Source of the DNA: Peteryoungia desertarenae
GTDB lineage: Bacteria; Pseudomonadota; Alphaproteobacteria; Rhizobiales; Rhizobiaceae
DNA length: 64,000 bases
Assembly: GCF_005860795.2 (NCBI RefSeq)
Contig: NZ_CP058350.1
Location: forward strand, 1,642,501-1,706,500
Direction of reading: 5' to 3'
Shown: one piece after another, positions 9,801 through 16,591 of the stretch
Position numbering within the stretch: the stretch's first letter is position 1
How the letters are laid out: each line of letters starts with the position of its first letter
The notes under the pieces: model-generated
Databases searched by the model: none
Told to the model about the DNA's origin: nothing
Seen by the model: the letters and a program-made list of their open reading frames with translations, nothing else
Made by a program: the position numbers and the translations under genes

Positions 9801-11959
9801 CGCTCGGGCGAGGTCTCACGATCTTTAGGCCAGCAATTACAGTCAACTTGCGGCCTGGCGCAGGTCAATTCACGCAGAAGGACTTTTTGCCGCTCGAAGA
9901 GCATTACAGCGAACAAACGATTCAGACCCACATTATGGCCGCCTACGCGTCGCGTGGGCTCATCTCTATCGGTGAGGCAGAGCGACTTGCATCCGACTAC
10001 TTCCAGCTGGAAAAGGAGATCTTCCTGAAGCGGTGGATGTCCGATCGATCGGGAGAACTGCGTAGGCAAACCACACCAGAAAGTTGGCGTCGGATCGTCG
10101 ATGGCCTTGGCAGTCAGGCGCAATCGAAGATCGTTGCGGACGACCGTGAGCAGACCAATGTGCTGGTGCTTGCCGGCCCAGGCTCCGGCAAGACACGCGT
10201 TTTGGTGCATCGCGTTGCATATCTGGTTCGGATCCGGCGGGAGGACGCGCGCGGTATCCTGGTGCTGACCTATAATCGCCATGCTGCTGTCGAAGTTCGC
10301 AAGCGGCTGAAGGACCTGATCGGTGACGACGCAGCAGCGGTGACCGTATCGACTTGCCACGCGCTGGCCATGCGGCTCGTGGGTGCCAGCTTTGCCAGGC
10401 AGATTGACACAGATAGGGAGCTCGACTTTGACAAGGTCGTGGTGGATGCCACTGCCTTGCTCAGAGGAGACGGCCTTCAGAAAGAAGATGCCGAGGCACT
10501 GCGCCAAACTCTGATCGAGGGGTATCGATGGATCCTGGTGGATGAATACCAGGACATTGGTCCTGAGGAATATGGGTTGATTGCAGCGGTGGCCGGCCGC
10601 TCCCTGGATGACCAGGATCAACGCCTCAGCCTCTTTGCGGTCGGGGATGATGACCAGAACATCTACGCCTTTGCTGGTGCTTCGATTGAGTTCATCCGGC
10701 GCTTTGAAACGGACTACAACGCCAAGCCGACCTACCTCATCGAGAACTACCGTTCGACCGCAGCGATTGTTGCTGCCGCCAACCGGGTCATTGCGCCAGC
10801 TGCGGGGCGAATGAAGGCAGAGCATGATATCCTCATCAATAGGGCCCGAGCAAAAGCTCCCGCCGGCGGCAGGCTTGCAAATCTCGATCCTGTAGCGCAG
10901 GGACGGGTTCAACTTTTGCACTGCGGCACTGACGGACAGGCTCAGGCCGCAGTGGATGAGCTGGTTCGATTGTCACAGCTGGTGCCGGATTGGTCCTGGT
11001 CAAAGGCCGCAATCATCGCACGGGAATGGCGTCTGCTGGAATCGGTGCGAAGCTATTGCGAGGCGAGCGGCATTCCGGTGCAGCTTGCGAGCGAGACCTT
11101 GCCGCCTTTTTGGCGCCTTCGCGAAGTTCGAGCTTTCCTCGCCTTCGTGAGAGCAGCACCTGCCAAGATGCTGACAGTCGCACAGATGCAGGAGTTCATC
11201 GCCGCACAGACAGCGAACTGTTGGTGGACGATGATATCAGATGCCTTGTCGGAGTTCAGCCTCGAGTTGGACGGCAAGGCCGTTCCGGTCGCCGACCTTG
11301 TCGAAATGCTGGCGGAATGGGCGCGGGATGCTCGTCAGGAGCAACGTGGCCTTATGCTCCTGACCGCGCATCGAGCTAAGGGGCTCGAATTCGATGATGT
11401 GGTGATTCTGGATGGCGGCTGGGATAGGAACTCGCGTGGGGAAGATCGGGACGCACCGAAGCGGCTTTTCTATGTCGCCATGACTCGCGCTAGGCGCAGT
11501 CTGGCTATCATGACGACCAGAGAACAGCACTCGCTTATCGGCCCCGATTTGCAAGGCACACTGCAGCGGCAAATCACGGCCAGGACCGATCAACGCAGCG
11601 ATCGCTCTCTCCGCTATCAACTCGTGGAGCCGCAGATGGTGGATCTCTCTTGGACAGGTCGGCAGAGCACATCACATCCGGCGCATGCCGCCTTGGCAAA
11701 ACTGCAAACTGATGATCCTGTAAAATTGACTGAGAATGATGGTCGGTGGCTGATCCAGAACGCGGATGGCGTGACAATCGGGCGGATGGCCAAAAGCTAT
11801 CGACCGCCGGATGGGCTATACTTCATTCGAGGGTCAGCACGGGCCATTATCCAATGGCGCAAGGTCGACAATGGCGAGGAGTTTCAGGAAGCTCTTCGCC
11901 AAGAGGTTTGGGACGTGGTTCTGCCCGAGCTCGTATTCGGAGGCGGGATTGTCCCTTAA
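6899..11959 (+). CDS. Giant RecQ-type plus UvrD-type helicase fusion
   Basis: A 1686-residue protein with two helicases in one chain. Residues 1-120 resemble a DEDD 3'-5' exonuclease (LGHNILRHDLPHL). The RecQ core spans about 280-640: Walker A LPTGTGKSVCYQ near 300, DEAHCVSKWGHDFRPDYR near 405, and GRAGRDR near 600. A second, UvrD/Rep-type SF1 helicase begins with AGPGSGKTRVLV near 1091 and continues with VDEYQD near 1215, GDDDQNIYAFAGA near 1250, and AHRAKGLEFDDVV and YVAMTRARR near 1500-1530. The start is unsure: GTG 6899 is the first ordinary start, but the exonuclease DxE motif is encoded just upstream. Likely a defence or repair enzyme; its partners may be the DUF3883 gene and the downstream cassette. 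Confidence 0.88.
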   Translation: MNPEKAEIFAFAAVRGRDQETVVFKNGDRQAAFDQLEKLASEAEFMLGHNILRHDLPHLAAARPSFGRLLSKPVDTLWLNPLAFPRNPYHHLVKHHHDGRLQAGHINDPELDARLVLQVLANQIEAFKGLADRAPAILEAYHYLSTCAPGSAGFDEFFANLRRAARPTPSAAERSILQLLEGQACAARVQDVLQRLSSPHLGWPMAYALSWISVAGGDSVMPPWVRAQFREAAQIVRHLRDKACDDVRCQWCRERNDPTKALSRWFGFDGFRAEPKDDAGRPLQERIVAEAMAGRSVLGILPTGTGKSVCYQIPALSRFDKTGALSVVISPLVALMADQVQGLARHGISSCVTINSLLSLPERHAALDQIRMGEAAILLISPEQLRNPSVRSILSQREVGYWILDEAHCVSKWGHDFRPDYRYVSRFIREYTGDREPAPVICLTATAKPEVVRDIRDHFQARLGVELLLLDGGAKRDNLAFEVQETHRSRKLADILDTIERTLPQEGVSGAVVYCATRAATERVAGFLQQQGLAADYFHAGLTPERKQETQERFRVGDLRIIAATNAFGMGIDKPDIRLVVHGDIPGSLENYLQEAGRAGRDRSPAVCVLLFNTDDVERQFSLSARSRLARHEISGILKALRRLDAKGKHGGGVVATPGEIVREDTAQEFERDSATDDTRVKTAIAWLEESALLTRDENRVQVFPSSLRIRTMQEVDAILTKAEITGSRRKQLIALVQHLMTAPSDAGVSTDELSGASGLAGGALRKALSDLETLGIATDDTAITMFVHVGIEGASRHRFQLAASLETALIAALRENAPDADNGEAYPLHLATTCQMLRDQGHATVRPDLIEAHLRSFAQDGRDEEGGRGNVHFQKLNRSTCLVRLQRSWEVLSKTAELRRRGSELLLLHLEGLIPKGTRGKDIRVETTIGKLQGAIMGDVFLKASVRDETKLLSRALMWLHEQGVITLGRGLTIFRPAITVNLRPGAGQFTQKDFLPLEEHYSEQTIQTHIMAAYASRGLISIGEAERLASDYFQLEKEIFLKRWMSDRSGELRRQTTPESWRRIVDGLGSQAQSKIVADDREQTNVLVLAGPGSGKTRVLVHRVAYLVRIRREDARGILVLTYNRHAAVEVRKRLKDLIGDDAAAVTVSTCHALAMRLVGASFARQIDTDRELDFDKVVVDATALLRGDGLQKEDAEALRQTLIEGYRWILVDEYQDIGPEEYGLIAAVAGRSLDDQDQRLSLFAVGDDDQNIYAFAGASIEFIRRFETDYNAKPTYLIENYRSTAAIVAAANRVIAPAAGRMKAEHDILINRARAKAPAGGRLANLDPVAQGRVQLLHCGTDGQAQAAVDELVRLSQLVPDWSWSKAAIIAREWRLLESVRSYCEASGIPVQLASETLPPFWRLREVRAFLAFVRAAPAKMLTVAQMQEFIAAQTANCWWTMISDALSEFSLELDGKAVPVADLVEMLAEWARDARQEQRGLMLLTAHRAKGLEFDDVVILDGGWDRNSRGEDRDAPKRLFYVAMTRARRSLAIMTTREQHSLIGPDLQGTLQRQITARTDQRSDRSLRYQLVEPQMVDLSWTGRQSTSHPAHAALAKLQTDDPVKLTENDGRWLIQNADGVTIGRMAKSYRPPDGLYFIRGSARAIIQWRKVDNGEEFQEALRQEVWDVVLPELVFGGGIVP

Positions 11960-12351
11960 CCTATCCGCTTCGGGGGGCGGGGGAACAATCGAAAGGTCCG
12001 CTTCAGTTTTTGACCCAATGTTGCCGAGGTGTATTTCGCCCGAACTAGGAGCACTTGAGCTTACCAGCATCGTCTGAGCTTCCGGATCGTCGCCATGGGA
12101 TCTCCAATCGATGTTGAAGGTCACGCGTAGGATGCACTCCATGCACCTGGAGGGGTGCCAAGGTTTATCCCTGCACTAGAGAGCCGTCATGGATAAAGCA
12201 AGACTCTTGACCGTCCTCGGTTACACGAGCATACCGATCATGAACTGCATTTTCATTAGAGCCGACCAGGGCCTTTATTTTTTTCTCTGGCCGTGTTTGA
12301 TTCGCAAGCGAAACCAATCGGCTCAAAACGGCGTCACCATTGAGTGTTCAA
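11960..12351. other. Gap between the helicase fusion and the two-gene cassette
   Basis: No convincing gene. A minus-strand open frame at 11834-12142 has protein-like composition in its first half but overlaps the helicase 3' end and lacks a good ribosome binding site; it may be a remnant. The last 150 bp are AT-rich and probably carry the promoter of the next gene. Confidence 0.4.
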
Positions 12352-13104
12352 ATGAATTTTCAGCAAGATGATACAGAACCTTCCCAGGAGTTGCAGAGGA
12401 AGGAGGTCGCCGAATGGGTTTACAAGTTCTTGGTAGAGTCGGATGAGCCAACGAAACCGGTCCTTTTGTCCAAACTGGGCGGACGGATCACAAAAGAGTT
12501 CGGCAGGCCGGTAAGATCACTTCTCGGTAGAGATAAAACACTCTCACACGTTTTAACCGAGCACCTTGAAGGGAAGATAGGATTTATAGGAAGTCAGGGC
12601 ACACTGTCAGTATTTGTCGACGAGTCGGCAACGGCGCGTCGTGATGCACCACTCCCCCGCCTAAACAAAGTTCTTTGGGCCGCATTCTTCAGACCCATAA
12701 AGGAAGGCGAAAGGCGGTTTATAAGGCTCGCACCGGAGGTCCACTTTTGGGATGCCCCTGAGGATTCAGCGGCACCGTCGCCTGGATGGGAAGAAATCGA
12801 GCCGCACCGCATTCCTCCGGTTGAGTTGCCTCTTCCACAGCGGAATAGAGCTGCCTACAGTGCAATCGAAGACTGGTTCAAACTTCGAGGCTACAGCCTT
12901 CAGGACCACTATCATAGGGAAGATCACCCGCATGCGCCTAGGCCAACTGATGTTGCCTTGCCAGCCAAGCTTCCTCCATCAGCGCCGCGCACGGCAGATT
13001 CGAATGGAATTGAGGCCCTCCGGAATCTTGTATTGTCTATACCTGAAAAAGATCGAAAGAACTACACTATAAATTTGGATCTTCTCTCTGCCCTATTGCA
13101 GTAG
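12352..13104 (+). CDS. Unrecognised protein with a LOTUS/OST-HTH-like N-terminal region; first gene of a cassette
   Basis: A 250-residue protein that I do not recognise. Residues about 15-90 (AEWVYKFLVESDEPTKPV, LLSKLGGRITKEF, KTLSHVLTEHLEG, TLSVFVDE) have the helix-rich, winged layout of OST-HTH/LOTUS domains, which bind RNA or partner helicases; this is only a resemblance. The middle has WAAFFRPI and many Pro residues, and the end (GIEALRNLVLSI) could be a short interaction helix. Start: ATG 12352, with a TTG at 12340 possible. The next gene begins 6 bp after its stop, so the two are an operon. It follows the helicase fusion on the same strand with a 390-bp gap. Confidence 0.6.
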   Translation: MNFQQDDTEPSQELQRKEVAEWVYKFLVESDEPTKPVLLSKLGGRITKEFGRPVRSLLGRDKTLSHVLTEHLEGKIGFIGSQGTLSVFVDESATARRDAPLPRLNKVLWAAFFRPIKEGERRFIRLAPEVHFWDAPEDSAAPSPGWEEIEPHRIPPVELPLPQRNRAAYSAIEDWFKLRGYSLQDHYHREDHPHAPRPTDVALPAKLPPSAPRTADSNGIEALRNLVLSIPEKDRKNYTINLDLLSALLQ

Positions 13105-13110
13105 TCGCCG

Positions 13111-14031
13111 ATGGCAAATACAGCGGTTGTTCTAGCGGGAGTTCCAAGCGCGATCCACAGCGTTGTGCTGGCCGATTTGCGATCGCGTTATTCGACAGGT
13201 TATGTTTTCCGCGTGGCATCGTCACGACGCCACAAGGATGAACAGGCTCACTACATAGACAACGAAATCGATGCAATTCTGGAAGCTTCCCGCGACGCCA
13301 TCTTCGGAGAGAAGAAGCGGCCTAGCAGCTTCTGTCGAAACCCGAGTCAGCAATGCGCGCTGAACCATTCCGCAGGAAAGCGCTGCGCCCTAAGTGAAGG
13401 GCAGACCTGCAGTCTGGTAAAGCCAGATCATTTTTTCCTGCTGTTTCAGCCGGGAGAGAATGCAAAGAAGTTGCAGGAGGTATTCCACTACTCACCGTTA
13501 GCGATTCCCCTCAGCAGTCAATGCTACGGTCGAGCTAGTCGAACCGTCGAGGCGGCCGTGGAAGCTATTGGTCGTGGCTTGGCAGCTGTAAAGCACCTGA
13601 AAGACAACATGAGTTCATTGAACTCCCCTTACCTGCTGCCCCCCATCAACTATGGAATGGGTATCGACAAGCTCTTCAAAATCGACTTCGACATAGACAA
13701 GCAGCAGAAGAAGGCGAAGAACTTTCGAGTAGAGCGTTTTGCCGGAGAAGATCGCGCATACAAAGCAAAAGGGGACTTGCGGTTTAGCCCGACTTCCACC
13801 GAAATCCAGCACGGCAGCGCTGGCCCTCAGGATCGTGCGGACATCGCCTTGACCCGGCACTTTAGGCTTGGGTGCACCTATGAGGATAAATTCCATTTCG
13901 ATGTGACGCGAGCAGACGGACACGTTCACAAAGGACGAACGACCCTTTTTTGCCGCCAGAACGGGGAATGGAAACCGGAAAAGAAAAATGCCAACTTGTT
14001 GGTAGACGATTGCATGAGAGGAAACGGTTAA
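13111..14031 (+). CDS. Unrecognised protein with a four-cysteine cluster; second gene of the cassette
   Basis: A 306-residue protein of no family I know. The N-terminal 70 residues look like an alpha/beta domain (TAVVLAGVPSAIHSVVLADL). Cysteines at about 75, 82, 92 and 100 (spacing C-x6-C-x9-C-x7-C, with a His between) could bind zinc or an iron-sulfur cluster. Downstream are a hydrophobic strand HFFLLFQPG, an LLPPINYGMGIDKLF segment, a lysine-rich stretch DKQQKKAKNFRVERF, and the Arg/His-rich strands RHFRLGCTYEDKFHFDVTR. It starts 6 bp after the preceding stop and must be co-translated. The position beside helicase, nuclease-like and restriction genes suggests a defence role, but this is inference only. 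Confidence 0.6.
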   Translation: MANTAVVLAGVPSAIHSVVLADLRSRYSTGYVFRVASSRRHKDEQAHYIDNEIDAILEASRDAIFGEKKRPSSFCRNPSQQCALNHSAGKRCALSEGQTCSLVKPDHFFLLFQPGENAKKLQEVFHYSPLAIPLSSQCYGRASRTVEAAVEAIGRGLAAVKHLKDNMSSLNSPYLLPPINYGMGIDKLFKIDFDIDKQQKKAKNFRVERFAGEDRAYKAKGDLRFSPTSTEIQHGSAGPQDRADIALTRHFRLGCTYEDKFHFDVTRADGHVHKGRTTLFCRQNGEWKPEKKNANLLVDDCMRGNG

Positions 14032-14402
14032 AGCCCCGTAGCTTTTCAGCTCGAGGCTTTCCGAATTCGTGAGAGTGAATGACGAATTTTCAGACGTGAG
14101 TCTGGTGCCTAGTCTACTAAATCCCCGGGCCCGTAGGATCCAGCATCTATGGATGACATTCCGCTAACCACCCCTCTCAGAACGATCCAAAGCTCAGCTA
14201 TGGCTCAGTTCAAAGCGGCAAGCGTGAGGTCCACTTCGTCTAATCAACACATTACATGTCTAAGTGTGCCCGACTTGTCAAGAGGCATGCGCAAAAAGCG
14301 TTCTTTCGGCCCAATTGTGGCGCCAGCGTGCCTAAAACTCCCTTAGCGTATGGGCACCCGACACTTTCGTCACAAAGGGAACAGAGAAAATTGAGAACCC
14401 TG
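14032..14402. other. Gap between the cassette and tRNA-Ser
   Basis: No convincing gene. Short open frames here have poor codon use and no ribosome binding sites. No repeat matching the tRNA-Ser 3' end was noticed nearby. Confidence 0.4.
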
Positions 14403-14492
14403 TGGCGGAGAGGGTGGGATTCGAACCCACGATACCCTTGCGAGTATGCCGCATTTCGAGTGCGGTGCTTTCGACCAATCAGCCACCTCTCC
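14403..14492 (-). tRNA. tRNA-Ser (anticodon CGA)
   Basis: A 90-nt class II tRNA on the minus strand. The acceptor arm pairs GGAGAGG with CCTCTCC, the discriminator is G and the 3' CCA is encoded. The anticodon stem CCGCA/TGCGG encloses the loop CTCGAAA, giving anticodon CGA (codon UCG). A long variable arm and the T-arm GGTTCGAATCC are present. It lies inside the island between the helicase cassette and the restriction operon. Confidence 0.95.
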
Positions 14493-14620
14493 GGTCACAT
14501 TGGTCGGCGCTCGTTGGCGCGGGCTGTCTCATAGCGGCTGTTCGGGCTTACAATTCTACAAGCCAGGCACAGAAAATCTCCTTGGGAGTGGCCGCTGCGT
14601 GCCGGCAATTCACGATCGCA

Positions 14621-15430
14621 CTATCTAATCGGCACATCCCTCTTTCGCGCGGCTATGGCCAGTCGCTCGTGGATGCCGCAAAGCGCCGGAGCAATTATGT
14701 ATCCGCTGACCAGGTCACCGATCATGACGGATTGCTCACGAGGGGCCACGAGCCAGTGTAAACCGACGAGAGCACAGATCATCGCATCGATTTTGTCCTG
14801 GTCGGCTTTAGTCGGCGTCAGGTTCGCTGACACGGCTGAGCACCAAAGTTCTAGATGCTCTAGGGCGTTTAGTGATCCGAATACCCGGATTGTCTCCGCT
14901 ACGGAGTGCCAGTGGTCCAGTTGAAACATGCGTCTGTTGGCGGGATTGTATTTTGGAGCCCCCAGGCGCTTGCAATAGGCGCTATCGATAGCAACTAGGG
15001 CAAGCGCGGGAAATACCTCGATCAGAAACAGCCCTGTCGATGCAGTCCGTGCCGCGTCTGGGTCCTCAAAAGCGCCAATCGCATGCTTGAACCGCCAGAT
15101 AGGTGCAGCGTCATCGAACATACCAAGCTTCGACCGATTGGCCGGCTGCACTCCACCGCCAACCCAGGAGATCAGAGCTCCCGCCACTTTATCGACGGGA
15201 CGTGAGCCACTGAGATTTGGAACGATGGTCGGCTGATCTAGCGCGACGACACACTTGTCGACCTCAAGCCTTTCTGCATGAATAAGCGCGGCGGCTTCAC
15301 TAAATGAAGCCAACCTCGGCTCCATATGCAACCGTGCGCCGTGTGCGTCGAGCCGGATAACACAAATTGCACCTGGCGCTTTTGGATTGTCGGTCCAGGC
15401 TGAGTCGAAGCCAACAACGGAAGTGGTCAT
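14621..15430 (-). CDS. DUF429 family protein (RNase H-like fold)
   Basis: A 269-residue protein. It starts VVGFDSAWTDNPKAPGAICV, the usual DUF429 opening, where the Asp begins an RNase H-like active site; ALDQPTIVP near residue 72 and DQDKIDAMICALVG near 215 complete the acidic set. DUF429 proteins are found in restriction and defence clusters, but no activity is established. The start at 15430 has GTGAGG upstream and overlaps nothing; an ATG at 15457 would overlap the preceding gene. It is the last gene of the type I restriction operon. Confidence 0.8.
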   Translation of the reverse strand: MTTSVVGFDSAWTDNPKAPGAICVIRLDAHGARLHMEPRLASFSEAAALIHAERLEVDKCVVALDQPTIVPNLSGSRPVDKVAGALISWVGGGVQPANRSKLGMFDDAAPIWRFKHAIGAFEDPDAARTASTGLFLIEVFPALALVAIDSAYCKRLGAPKYNPANRRMFQLDHWHSVAETIRVFGSLNALEHLELWCSAVSANLTPTKADQDKIDAMICALVGLHWLVAPREQSVMIGDLVSGYIIAPALCGIHERLAIAARKRDVPIR

Positions 15431-15443
15431 CGCTGCCGCAGCC

Positions 15444-16403
15444 TCACCCACCCTCATACGCCCGGCGCAACAGCGGCTGCGCCTTCTCGAAATCAGCCAT
15501 AGAGCGGAGCATGATTTCCAAATCACCTGTCCCATGATGTCCGATGTTCGTCACGTCGCGCGAGAAGTCTTCCTCCAGCTCGACGGTTGACGGATCGAGC
15601 CTCACATAGGCCGCGATGCTGCGGGCCTGCGGATAGATCTGCAGGCAGGTAAAGTTCTTGATCCGTTTGAACGCGGTATACTGCTTGAGCTCCTTGACCT
15701 GCACATCGTCGCCAAGACCGATCAGGAACTGGTAGGCGGCGTCGAAGATGTCGCGGAGCTCGCTCGATGATTGCGCCAGGCGATAGGCTTGTCGTTGCGT
15801 GAAGTATGGATCAGGCTCTTCACCTGGCGTCTCCTCCACAGTTACGCCGGGAGTGTCCGGCAGTGTCTTCGGAGCCTGCCTTGTGCTCACGCTCGCAGTC
15901 TTCGGTGCATGCACCAGCTCCAGCATCAGCAGATCCTCACCGAACCGGCGATAGCGGATAAGCTCAATGTTGCGGGCGATCTGCTTGACCGCGTGCTCGT
16001 CGTAACGGGTGAAGTCCCCGGCGATGCAGATCAGTCGAGGCGCGGTCCACTCGACGGCATTGGCGGCATCGGCGCCCAGCCGCTCCATCACCATCCACTG
16101 GAACTCCTTGCGGTGATCGAGCAGCCAGTCGAGATAGAACAGGCCCTGGTTGATGACGTTCTCGTTCACCGAGCGCTTGTATTCGATGATGACGGGCGAG
16201 TTGTCCTCATCCAGACCAAGCGTGTCGATGCGGCCGCCATGCACGGGACCGGTCGAATGCTCCGTTGCCAGGAAGCGGATGCCAAGCAGCGCCTCAAGAT
16301 TGGCCTCGAACAGCACCTGCAGGGACTTCTCCACCTGCATGGCGGTGCCCGGCAGTTCGGTCACCTCAGCACCCCCAAAGTGAAACAGTTTGATATCGCT
16401 CAA
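15444..16403 (-). CDS. DUF5655-domain protein with PD-(D/E)XK nuclease-like region
   Basis: A 319-residue protein. Residues about 25-85 carry the Asp/ExK pair of a PD-(D/E)XK fold: HGGRIDTLGLD followed by PVIIEYKRS, as in NucS-type endonucleases. The C-terminal 110 residues (ELRDIFDAAYQFLIGLGDDV, KNFTCLQIYPQ, VTNIGHHGTGDLEI) match the DUF5655 domain. These proteins commonly accompany type I restriction genes. It lies 188 bp after hsdR and 13 bp before the DUF429 gene on the same strand, so it probably belongs to the operon. Its role (accessory nuclease, or control of restriction) is not known. Confidence 0.8.
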   Translation of the reverse strand: MSDIKLFHFGGAEVTELPGTAMQVEKSLQVLFEANLEALLGIRFLATEHSTGPVHGGRIDTLGLDEDNSPVIIEYKRSVNENVINQGLFYLDWLLDHRKEFQWMVMERLGADAANAVEWTAPRLICIAGDFTRYDEHAVKQIARNIELIRYRRFGEDLLMLELVHAPKTASVSTRQAPKTLPDTPGVTVEETPGEEPDPYFTQRQAYRLAQSSSELRDIFDAAYQFLIGLGDDVQVKELKQYTAFKRIKNFTCLQIYPQARSIAAYVRLDPSTVELEEDFSRDVTNIGHHGTGDLEIMLRSMADFEKAQPLLRRAYEGG

Positions 16404-16591
16404 GATTCACCTCGGGTGTGACCGCAGATTGTGCTCAAATTTCTAATCGCTTTGTCGCCCTTGTCCAGATAATTTGCCGGTGCGCGGCGAAACGCGAAGG
16501 TCGGCTTGAGGTGGGATGGGAGAGTTAAAACCCCTTTCGCAGCCGGATCGCTAGCTCTAGCGCGCTCTCGACAGCTTACACGCATGAGTCG

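Noticed and set aside
9608..10921. Long minus-strand open frame (437 codons) inside the helicase gene
   Set aside because: It lies opposite the conserved UvrD and RecQ C-terminal motifs; its composition follows from the coding strand.
12189..12371. 60-codon plus-strand open frame before the cassette
   Set aside because: Poor codon use, no clear ribosome binding site and no resemblance to known small proteins; it overlaps the likely promoter and start of the next gene.
14402..14761. Open frame starting with VGFEPTIP
   Set aside because: It reads through the tRNA-Ser gene and is the usual artefact translated from tRNA sequence.
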